Assembly: GCF_003667575.1 (NCBI RefSeq)
Contig: NZ_RCUY01000002.1
Span: forward strand, 62,001 to 126,000
Length of the DNA: 64,000 nucleotides
Direction: 5' to 3'
From: Mycetocola lacteus
Lineage (GTDB): Bacteria; Actinomycetota; Actinomycetes; Actinomycetales; Microbacteriaceae
Position numbers and translations under genes: made by a program. How positions within the stretch are numbered: the stretch's first letter is position 1; every line of letters starts with the position of its first letter. Below the pieces are notes generated by a model. That model was not told the origin of the DNA. It did not search any database and was given only the letters and a program-made list of their open reading frames with translations. Shown here piece by piece: positions 17,814-25,077 of this stretch.

Positions 17814-17929
17814 ATCACGCACGTTCTCTTGTGCGACGGTGATGAGCGACATACACTGATCGCGAAGAGCAGCAGACAGGATCTGCTCGCTACTACGGTA
17901 AGAGCCCCACAGCGTGGGGCTCTTACTTT
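17814..17929 (+). ncRNA. Candidate structured RNA upstream of the Abi gene
   Basis: A non-coding stretch with three successive hairpins. ATCACGCAC pairs with GTGC...GTGAT (17814-17843, four-base bulge). GAGCAG (17867-17872) pairs with CTGCTC (17883-17888). A perfect 13-bp stem GTAAGAGCCCCAC / GTGGGGCTCTTAC (17898-17926) is followed by TTTA. The last hairpin resembles a terminator nine bases before the ribosome site of the Abi gene. Abi genes of the AbiF type are known to carry an associated upstream RNA that can act as antitoxin. The alternative is simply the terminator of the preceding ABC operon plus chance pairing. Confidence 0.45.
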
Positions 17930-17948
17930 ATCTGCAGAAGGTTACCCA

Positions 17949-18743
17949 ATGCCTCAACTACTCATCGCCGCGGTGGATCCGGTTCGGCTGTCCTCATATC
18001 AAAACGAATGGGCACGTCGCGCCGGTGTTTCGCCTGCAGATGTGTCAAAGGAAGCCGTCGCGTCGCTGTATGTCTGGCAGGTTTCGCTAAACGCCGCATG
18101 GTTTGAGACGCTGGCATACACCGAAGCTGTGCTGCGACGCACAGTCGATCACAGCTTAAGAGTGTGGAACCTGGAACACGGTCGAACCGAGAACTGGCTT
18201 GATGATGGCGCGACTCCGCTCGCAAAATTCGTGGCACGCTCAGCACAAGACGCACGTCGTCAGGCGCAACATGCGCGGACTATACGCACTGTGACGCATA
18301 AGGGTTCACGGCAGCCCCTCACGCTCGATGATCTAGTTTCACAGCTCAGCTTTGGGAGTATTTCAACTCTTTTCCCGCGCGTGCCGCCAAGTGATCGTAC
18401 GCCGTACAAGTCCGGGTTAAACGCCCGAGAAAACCTCTGGATCTCGGGCTTGGATAAGGCGTTCCCTCACCTCACTACTGAACAGAACCGCGGGCTCCTT
18501 GGGAGACTCCCTCGCGAAATCCCGGAAAGCGTCTCTCCCGGATACGCAGTTGGTCGAGCACTCGAACGGCTTCGAAGGCTTCGCAATCGTATTAGCCATC
18601 ATGAGCAGACTTTTTCAGTTGAACATGTGCAACGACTTCACGATGTGTCGGCCCTCCTTCGAAGCATCGATCCCGGGGCAGCTCGAAGTCTCGCCCGCCT
18701 TGATCGCGTGCGCCGTACACTCGCGCTGCGTCCACTGCCGTAA
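17949..18743 (+). CDS. Abi-family abortive-infection protein (HEPN RNase-like)
   Basis: 264 residues from an ATG preceded by AGAAGG at a good distance; earlier in-frame codons overlap the racemase gene and are not Abi-like. The N-terminal helix LNAAWFETLAYTEAVLRRTVDHSL and the C-terminal HEPN motif R212-N-R-I-S-H217-H in LRRLRNRISHHEQ place it in the Abi_2/AbiD-AbiF group, whose members are RNA-cleaving toxins that abort phage growth. Codon use is less extreme in GC than its neighbours, suggesting acquisition. It has no protein partner; the structured leader immediately upstream may be its RNA antitoxin. Faces the sigma-factor gene with no terminator evident. Confidence 0.85.
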   Translation: MPQLLIAAVDPVRLSSYQNEWARRAGVSPADVSKEAVASLYVWQVSLNAAWFETLAYTEAVLRRTVDHSLRVWNLEHGRTENWLDDGATPLAKFVARSAQDARRQAQHARTIRTVTHKGSRQPLTLDDLVSQLSFGSISTLFPRVPPSDRTPYKSGLNARENLWISGLDKAFPHLTTEQNRGLLGRLPREIPESVSPGYAVGRALERLRRLRNRISHHEQTFSVEHVQRLHDVSALLRSIDPGAARSLARLDRVRRTLALRPLP

Positions 18744-18843
18744 CCTGCTCGGCCCGCTCCTGAATCAGATCTGTTTTCACAGACAATGCTCCTGCGACTG
18801 GCCCTGCCCCGTTTGTGCGACGCAAGTGCCACGCCGTTTGAGG

Positions 18844-19704
18844 TTAGGGCCGACCCAGTGCGCCCAGCTTGTCCGGGTTGCGCACCAGGTAGACGGCGCT
18901 GACCCGGTCCCGGTCGGATTCGACCAGCGCCACCAGATCCACCCGGTCCCCGCTCCAGACGATGACCGCGGGCATGCCGTTGACCGAGGCAGGTTCGATC
19001 CGCATGTCGGGGAGCGGTTTTTGGGCGATCCCCAGCAGGAAGCGAACGATATTCTCGGCCCCCAGCACGGGCTTTCGGGCCGCGGAGACCCGCCCGCCAC
19101 CGTCGGAGAGCAGCACCGCACCCGGTGCCAGCACATCCATCAGGGACTGTACGTCTCCGCCCTGCAGCGCGGTCAAGAAGCGGTCGGCGACGGCGCGCTG
19201 CCGCTGCGTATCCACGTCGAACCTCGGCCGCCGGGCACGCACATGTGCCCTGGCGCGGCTGGAAATCTGGCGCACGGCCACCACCGATTTCTCGGTGGCC
19301 TCGGCAATCTCCACATACGGGAAGTCGAACACCTCCCGCAGTACAAACACTGCCCGCTCCTCCGGGGACAGGGTTTCCAACACCACCAGCATCGCAAAGG
19401 ACAGCGATTCGCCAAGCTCCGCGTGATCGGCCACATCGGGGGTCGTGAGCAGCGGCTCGGGCAGCCACGGCCCGATGTAGTCCTCCCGCCGGCGCTGGGC
19501 GGCGCGCAGCGCGTTGAGGGCCTGACGCGTCACGATCTTGGCCAGATAGGCTCGTGGATTCTCGATTGCCGACCTGTCCACCGCCGTCCAGCGCAGAAAA
19601 CTCTCCTGCACCACGTCCTCGGCCTCGACCGCCGAGCCGGTGATCTCATACGCAATCGTGAACAGCAGCGATCGATGCTCGGCAAATACCTCCGTGCCAC
19701 TCAT
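18844..19704 (-). CDS. sigJ: ECF41-type (SigJ-like) RNA polymerase sigma factor
   Basis: 286 residues, longer than standard ECF sigmas because of a C-terminal SnoaL-like domain (about 170-286). Sigma region 2 is at about 10-75, region 4 at about 105-160 (LSPEERAVFVLREVFDFPYVEIAEATEKSVVAVRQ). The ECF41 hallmarks WLPEP in the linker and DGGG[KR] in the SnoaL domain are present (WLPEPLL and SDGGGRVSAARKP). In this group the fused domain replaces a separate anti-sigma factor. It starts four bases after the oxidoreductase gene; the pair likely forms one autoregulated operon. Confidence 0.92.
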   Translation of the reverse strand: MSGTEVFAEHRSLLFTIAYEITGSAVEAEDVVQESFLRWTAVDRSAIENPRAYLAKIVTRQALNALRAAQRRREDYIGPWLPEPLLTTPDVADHAELGESLSFAMLVVLETLSPEERAVFVLREVFDFPYVEIAEATEKSVVAVRQISSRARAHVRARRPRFDVDTQRQRAVADRFLTALQGGDVQSLMDVLAPGAVLLSDGGGRVSAARKPVLGAENIVRFLLGIAQKPLPDMRIEPASVNGMPAVIVWSGDRVDLVALVESDRDRVSAVYLVRNPDKLGALGRP

Positions 19705-19708
19705 CGCG

Positions 19709-20878
19709 CTACCTGGTGGGGGTGGGCCGGGGGCCGCGGGGCCAACCGAAGGAACCGCTGCGGCGCCGTTCGCCCCGCATCCACGACAGCGTCATTGCAC
19801 ATACCCGTTCCTTTGTGATGCCCGCGAGTCGGCCCCGCAGGATGAAACGTCGCGGCCGATCATCGGCGTGCAGCGTCTGGATCAGCCCGGATGTACGGCC
19901 CAGGCTGATGCAGGCGATCATATACCCGATCGAGAGCGGGGCCCGTTCCTTCCCCTGGAGCAGCGCGATGATGTTCTGGGCCGCGTGTGCGCCGAGCGGC
20001 AGCGCCGACGCACAGCTCATCCGCAGGTGGCCTGCGACCTCCCGTGGGGCCGAGATCGCATCCCCCGCACCAAAGATATTTGGGTAGCGCGGGCAGGACA
20101 GGGTGTCATCCACCAGGAGTCGACCGAACTCATCCACGGGAAGACCGCTGAGACTCGCCAGCTCGGGGACGCCGAGTCCACCGGTCCAGACCGTACAGGC
20201 CGAGTCCAGGGTGCGCCCATCCGCGGTCACTACCGCCGAGTCCTCGCAGCGCTGCACGGTCGTGTGGGTGAGCGTCTCGATCTTCAGCCTCGCGAGTTTG
20301 GTGACGATCGCCCGCTTTCCGGCCGCCGAGAGGTTCGCGCCGATCTCGCCGCGGGACATCAGCCGGAGGCGCAGTCGTGGATAGGCCTCGGCGATTTCGG
20401 TGGCCGCCTCGATCCCGGTTGCGCCCGCCCCAACCACGCTGACGGTCGACCCGGGGTCCAGGGTGGCCAGGCGCGTGTGCAGCCGTCGCGCCTCCTCGGG
20501 ATCGCGCAGCCCATATGCCGCCGCCGGCACAGACTCGGTGGGCTGGGTGCTGCCCACGGCATAGAGCAACACGTCGTAGTCCAGCGTGGCTTCCCCGGAG
20601 GACAGGTGTACCCGACGCCGTTCCGGGTCGATGCGCACCGCGGTGCCCTCGATCAGCTCGGCATCGGCGTGCAGCAGCGAGCGCATCGGCACGGTGGCCG
20701 ACTGCCGAGTGCCCGCGGCGAGCTCGTGCAGCCGGATCCGCTCAACAAACTCGGGCCGGGGATTTAGGACACTCACATGCACCGATCCCGACAGTTCCGG
20801 GCTTCCGGCAAGCCTATTGGCCGCCATCACCCCGGCATATCCGGCACCGATAATGACCACTCGGGTGGGCGCTGACAT
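19709..20878 (-). CDS. NAD(P)/FAD-dependent pyridine nucleotide-disulfide oxidoreductase (NDH-2-like)
   Basis: 389 residues. FAD-binding GAGYAGVMAANRL at the N-terminus, NAD(P)-binding SVVGAGATGIEAATEIAE (about 160-180) and the second FAD motif NIFGAGDA (about 280). It lacks the redox Cys pair of disulfide reductases, as in type II NADH dehydrogenases and ferredoxin-type reductases. Organised as the first gene before the ECF41 sigma factor; such oxidoreductases are among the usual ECF41 neighbours and targets. A matching ECF41 promoter lies directly upstream. Confidence 0.87.
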   Translation of the reverse strand: MSAPTRVVIIGAGYAGVMAANRLAGSPELSGSVHVSVLNPRPEFVERIRLHELAAGTRQSATVPMRSLLHADAELIEGTAVRIDPERRRVHLSSGEATLDYDVLLYAVGSTQPTESVPAAAYGLRDPEEARRLHTRLATLDPGSTVSVVGAGATGIEAATEIAEAYPRLRLRLMSRGEIGANLSAAGKRAIVTKLARLKIETLTHTTVQRCEDSAVVTADGRTLDSACTVWTGGLGVPELASLSGLPVDEFGRLLVDDTLSCPRYPNIFGAGDAISAPREVAGHLRMSCASALPLGAHAAQNIIALLQGKERAPLSIGYMIACISLGRTSGLIQTLHADDRPRRFILRGRLAGITKERVCAMTLSWMRGERRRSGSFGWPRGPRPTPTR

Positions 20879-20915
20879 AGGGTGTCCTCTCGTTCACAAA
20901 CGGTTTCAGACATAG

Positions 20916-20942
20916 GACACCGCTCATGCCCAAAGTGTGACA
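20916..20942 (-). promoter_or_regulatory. Predicted ECF41 promoter
   Basis: On the minus strand TGTCACA (20936-20942) is followed after exactly 16 bases by TGTC (20916-20919). The described ECF41 promoter is TGTCACA with a CGTC -10 at that spacing, so one base differs. The oxidoreductase start codon lies 37 bases downstream with AGAGGA as ribosome site. Confidence 0.65.
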
Positions 20943-20961
20943 GCCCGCAACTGACCCGGGA

Positions 20962-22359
20962 TCAGCCCCGCCGGCGCACCTGCCCGCTGGGGGCCGAGTC
21001 CTCGGTGAGTTCGGCGCCGTGCAGCCAGACCCGCTCAACCACGCCGTGCAGGGTGCGGCCGTCAAAGGCCGAGATCTTATTACGGTGGGCGAGGTGTTCG
21101 GCGTGGACGGTGAACGCGGCGTCGGGGTCGAAGGCGATCAGGTGGGCGCGGTTGCCCACTGCGATGCTGCCCACGTCCGACAGCCCCACCAGCCGGGCCG
21201 GGGCTTCGGCGAGGAGGCGGATCACGCGCTCAAGCGGCATCCCAAACTCGCGCGCCGCGGTCCACACCACCGGCAGCTCAACCTCAAGACCCGAGACTCC
21301 GCCCCAGGCGACCCGGAAGTCGCCGTCGCCGCGGCGCTTCTGTTCGATGGTGCTGGGTGAGTGATCCGAGGCGATCGTGTCGATGGTCCCATCGATCAGG
21401 GCAGCCCAGAGCGCCGCCCGGTTTCCCGCGTCGCGGATCGGCGGGCAGCACTTGAACTCGGTACCCCCGGCGGGCACCTCCTCGGCGCTGAGCCCCAGAT
21501 AGTGCGGGCAGGTTTCCACACTCAGGCGCAGGCCCGCGGCCTTGGCGGCGCGAATCTGATCCAGCGCGCTCGCCGCAGACAGGTGCAGGATGTGGGCCCG
21601 CCCACCCGTGCGCTCCAGCCCCTCGATGACCATGCGGATCGCATCCCGCTCGGCCTCCTCCGGACGCGAGCGGAGGAATTCCGGATACCCGCCGTCCACG
21701 GATTCGGGCTGGGCGTCGAGCACCGCCGGGGATTCGGCGTGCACGATCAGCAGCGCATCGTCCTCGGCGAGCGCCGCCAGCACGGTGTTCAGCTCGGGTT
21801 CGGTCAGATGCCCAAACTCGTCGATCCCCGAGGGGGCCAGAAACGCCTTGAATCCGAAGACCCCGGCCTCGTGCAGCGGACGCAGGTCGGCACCGTTTTC
21901 GGGGACCGCACCTCCCCAGAAGCCGACGTCCACCCGGAGCTGCGGAATCGCCGCGGCCAGCTTTTCCTCCAGCGCGGCCACCGTGGTGGTGACCGGAATC
22001 GAGTTCAGCGGCATGTCGAGCAGGGTCGTGACCCCGCCGCGGGCGGCCGCACGGGTCGCCGAGTCGAAGCCCTCCCACTCGGTGCGGCCGGGTTCGTTGA
22101 CGTGGACGTGGGTGTCCACGAGGCCCGGGAGCAGCACCTGGCTCGGAGGCAGGGTGATCCCCGGCACCGCGGGGTCCGGCGCCGGATCCAGGGCGGTGAT
22201 CGCGGTGATGCGACCGCCGGTGACGTGCACGCTCCCCGGGCGCAGCACCCCGTCGATCAGGGCACGCTCGGCGTGGATGATCAGATCGGGCGCCACCAGA
22301 GGCTGAGTGTTGGGGTTCTCACCCGTTTTTGGGGTCGCGAACATCGGGGTGTGGGACAT
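20962..22359 (-). CDS. allB: Allantoinase
   Basis: 465 residues, starting at the ATG with GGAGC nine bases upstream; longer in-frame extensions are Pro/Arg-rich and not family-like. Opens the hydantoin ring of allantoin to allantoate in the cytosol. The cyclic amidohydrolase motifs are complete: DTHVHVNEPGRTEWEGF, the carboxylated Lys in GFKAFLAPSG, VHAESP, HILHLSAA and the Asp in ASDHSPSTIEQK. Last structural gene of the minus-strand allantoin operon, after allC. Confidence 0.95.
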   Translation of the reverse strand: MSHTPMFATPKTGENPNTQPLVAPDLIIHAERALIDGVLRPGSVHVTGGRITAITALDPAPDPAVPGITLPPSQVLLPGLVDTHVHVNEPGRTEWEGFDSATRAAARGGVTTLLDMPLNSIPVTTTVAALEEKLAAAIPQLRVDVGFWGGAVPENGADLRPLHEAGVFGFKAFLAPSGIDEFGHLTEPELNTVLAALAEDDALLIVHAESPAVLDAQPESVDGGYPEFLRSRPEEAERDAIRMVIEGLERTGGRAHILHLSAASALDQIRAAKAAGLRLSVETCPHYLGLSAEEVPAGGTEFKCCPPIRDAGNRAALWAALIDGTIDTIASDHSPSTIEQKRRGDGDFRVAWGGVSGLEVELPVVWTAAREFGMPLERVIRLLAEAPARLVGLSDVGSIAVGNRAHLIAFDPDAAFTVHAEHLAHRNKISAFDGRTLHGVVERVWLHGAELTEDSAPSGQVRRRG

Positions 22360-22480
22360 CGGGGGTTGCTCCATCCGGGGAGGGGGGAAAGGGAAGGGAA
22401 CAAGGGGATGGGTGCAGCGTTTGAGGCGACAGGGAGATGGACGGGTAGGTCGTATGACGGGCCCGGGGCTCGTCCCCGAG

Positions 22481-23800
22481 CTAGGAACTCCGGAAACCCT
22501 CGGCAAACGCCCGGATCGCCGCGGTCAGCGCATCCAGTGCGACCTCGATATCGGCACCGAGCACGCTCTCGTCGGGATGGTGGCTGATGCCCTCATTCCC
22601 GCAGCGCACAAACAGCATGGCCACGTCGGTGATCCCGGCAATGGCCAGGCCGTCGTGTCCGGCCCGGCTCCAGATCGGGGCGGGCACCGGGGCGGCGGTG
22701 GCCCGGGCGATCCCGGTTTCCACGGCGGCGCGCAGCGCGGGGGCGCAGGTGACCGCATCGGCCCGGTAGGTTTCGGTGCACTCGAATGTCACCCGCCGGC
22801 GCTCGCAGATCTCGCGGGTGGCATCGAGGATCCGCTCGAAGGTTGCCGCGCGCAACTCGGTGGATTCGGCGCGCAGGTCGAGGCTGAACTCGGCGATCCC
22901 GGGGATCACGTTGACCCCGCCGGGCAGCACCTGAATGGTGCCCACCGTGGCCAGGGCACCGGCGTCCCGGGCGATGGACTCGATGGCCAGAATCACCTCG
23001 CTCGCGGTGACCAGCGCATCCCGGCGACGCGGCCAGGGTGTGCCCCCGGCGTGACCGGCACGTCCGGTCAGGGTGATTCGGGAGCGGGTGGCCGCCCCAA
23101 TAGAGGAGACCACACCGAGCGGACAATCCTGATCCAGCAGCTCGGGCCCCTGCTCGATGTGCGCCTCCAGGTACCCCACCAGCTCGTGCGGGGCGCGGGC
23201 TGCCTCGCCGATGCGGGCGGGGTCGAGTCCGAAGGCGAGCGCCGCCTCGCGGTAGGTCACCCCGTCGCTGTCCGGGATGTCCCACCAGGCGGGATCAAAC
23301 GTTCCGGCGAGCGCGCGGCTGCCGGAGAGCGCGGTCCCAAACCGGGTACCCTCCTCATCGCTCAGTGCGACCAGTTCCAGCGCGAACGGAAGGCTTCGCG
23401 CCTGCTGGGCCAGCCGGTGGATCGCAGCGAGCGCCAGCAGCACACCGAGCATCCCGTCATAGCGTCCGGCATCGGGCACGGTATCCAGGTGGGAGCCGAG
23501 CAGCAGCGCGGGCAGCCCGGGCTCGCGCCCCTCGATCCGCCCACACAGGTTTCCGGCCGCATCGATGCGGACCTCTAGCCCGGCCTCGGCAAACCAGGTG
23601 CCCACACACGCGTTGACGGCCGAGTGCTCCATGCTCAGGTGCACCCGCTCCAGGGCGTCGGGGCGGGCGGACACCGCGGCCAACTCGGCAATGCGGCGGG
23701 CAATCAGCGCACCCTCGGCACTCGGCTCGTGCCCGCTGTTCGTGTGCCCGGGCTCGAGGCTGCCCGACACGGGTGTGTGCCGATTTTGCGGCGGAATCAT
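22481..23800 (-). CDS. allC: Allantoate amidohydrolase (M20 family)
   Basis: 439 residues from the ATG at 23798-23800 with GGGAG just upstream; further upstream codons belong to another frame of the aminotransferase gene. Converts allantoate to ureidoglycine with release of CO2 and ammonia. Dinuclear metal motifs are intact: GSHLDTVPDAGRYDG, SDEEGTRFGTALSGSR, EAHIEQGPELL, GRAGHAGGTPW, RAGHDG and the late HHPDESV. Same family as N-carbamoyl-L-amino-acid hydrolases, but the allB/pucG context points to allantoate. Confidence 0.92.
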   Translation of the reverse strand: MIPPQNRHTPVSGSLEPGHTNSGHEPSAEGALIARRIAELAAVSARPDALERVHLSMEHSAVNACVGTWFAEAGLEVRIDAAGNLCGRIEGREPGLPALLLGSHLDTVPDAGRYDGMLGVLLALAAIHRLAQQARSLPFALELVALSDEEGTRFGTALSGSRALAGTFDPAWWDIPDSDGVTYREAALAFGLDPARIGEAARAPHELVGYLEAHIEQGPELLDQDCPLGVVSSIGAATRSRITLTGRAGHAGGTPWPRRRDALVTASEVILAIESIARDAGALATVGTIQVLPGGVNVIPGIAEFSLDLRAESTELRAATFERILDATREICERRRVTFECTETYRADAVTCAPALRAAVETGIARATAAPVPAPIWSRAGHDGLAIAGITDVAMLFVRCGNEGISHHPDESVLGADIEVALDALTAAIRAFAEGFRSS

Positions 23801-23817
23801 CTGACTCCCGTGCGCGC

Positions 23818-25077
23818 TCACGCCGGGTTCCCCGCGCCGCGATAGCTGTCCAGCGCGGCCTCGACCCCGCCCGAGCGCGGCACCGAGACGCCGTGACGCA
23901 CCAGCACGGATTCCAGCGCGGCAAGGGTCGAGAGCACGGTGTCCCGGCGGGCGTTGTAGCCCATCGTGCCGATCCGCCACACCTTGCCGTGCAGCGGCCC
24001 GAAGGAGGTGCCGATTTCGATCGCAAAGTCCGTCAGCATGTCCGCTCGCACCGCGTCACCGTTGACCCCCTCGGGGATGTGCACGGCCACCACGTTATTC
24101 ATCCGGTACTGAGCCTCACCGAAGTCGCGCAGCCCGAGCCCCAGCACCCCGGCGTGCATCGCCGCCCCGTGCACCCGGTGGCGCTCGATGGTTTCGGCCA
24201 GCCCCTCGGTCACGATGATCCGCGCGCACTCATGCGCCGCGTAGAGCATGCTGGTGGCCTCGGTGTGGTGGTTGAGCCGGGTGGCACCCCAGTAGTCAAA
24301 GATCATGCCGAGGTCGAAGTAGTTGGAGCGGATACGGTGCTCGGAGGGGAATTGTCCGGGATCGCGCAGGCCCGCCTCCACGCTGTGCCGGCGGCCGATC
24401 CGCTCGACCGCCGCCGGGGAGAACGAGGCGGGCGCGCTGCCCGAGGGCCCGCCCAGGCACTTCTGCAGCCCGGCGGTGGCCGCATCGATGCCCAGCTCAT
24501 CCTGATCAAACGGGTTCCCACCGAGCGAGGCCGTCACGTCGGTGTAGAGCAGCGCGCCGTAGCGGTCACAGATTTCGCGCAGCCCGTCCATCGGTTGCAG
24601 CATCGTGGTGGAGGTGTCGCCGTGGACCATTGCCACCAGCGCGGGCCGGGTCTGCGCGATGGCCTCGGCGATCTGCTCGGGCCGAAACACCGTGCCCCAG
24701 GGGATCTCGCGCACATGCACCTCGGCTCCGGCCCGCTCGCAGATCTCGCGCAGCAGTCCGCCGAAGCGCCCGAAGATCGGGACCAGCACGCGGTCCCCGG
24801 GGGTGATCAGCGAGAACAGCGCGGCCTCGATGCCCGCGCGAGCGGTACCGTCCACCAGCAGCGTGTGTTCGTTGCGGGTCTGGAACACCCGGCGGTAAAG
24901 TTCCTGGGTCTGGCCCATATAGTCGGTCATCGCCGGGTCGAACTGGCCGATCAGCCCCGCCGACATCGCCCGCAGCACGCGCGGATCGGCGTTGATCGGT
25001 CCCGGACCCATCAGTAGCCGCTGCGGCGGCGCAATCGGTTCGGAGGCAAAGGCTGGAACCTGAGTATGGATGGACAT
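23818..25077 (-). CDS. pucG: (S)-ureidoglycine--glyoxylate aminotransferase
   Basis: 419 residues. PLP-dependent class V aminotransferase of the AGXT type: LLMGPGPINADPRVLRAMS, the TARAGIEAALFS pyridoxal loop, MVHGDTSTTMLQP, TDVTASLGGNPFDQDELGIDAATAGLQKCLGGPSG with the PLP Lys in LQKCLGGPSG, and a C-terminal RIGTMGY. The combination with allB and allC indicates PucG/HpxJ, which transaminates ureidoglycine with glyoxylate to oxalurate and glycine. Its ATG overlaps the stop of the fusion gene by one base, so they are coupled. Confidence 0.9.
   Translation of the reverse strand: MSIHTQVPAFASEPIAPPQRLLMGPGPINADPRVLRAMSAGLIGQFDPAMTDYMGQTQELYRRVFQTRNEHTLLVDGTARAGIEAALFSLITPGDRVLVPIFGRFGGLLREICERAGAEVHVREIPWGTVFRPEQIAEAIAQTRPALVAMVHGDTSTTMLQPMDGLREICDRYGALLYTDVTASLGGNPFDQDELGIDAATAGLQKCLGGPSGSAPASFSPAAVERIGRRHSVEAGLRDPGQFPSEHRIRSNYFDLGMIFDYWGATRLNHHTEATSMLYAAHECARIIVTEGLAETIERHRVHGAAMHAGVLGLGLRDFGEAQYRMNNVVAVHIPEGVNGDAVRADMLTDFAIEIGTSFGPLHGKVWRIGTMGYNARRDTVLSTLAALESVLVRHGVSVPRSGGVEAALDSYRGAGNPA

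Noticed and set aside
17898..17929. Reading the hairpin before the Abi gene as only the terminator of the ABC operon
   Set aside because: Not excluded, but the hairpin is 100 bases from that operon's end and adjacent to the Abi ribosome site, with two further hairpins before it, so a leader RNA is kept as the preferred reading.
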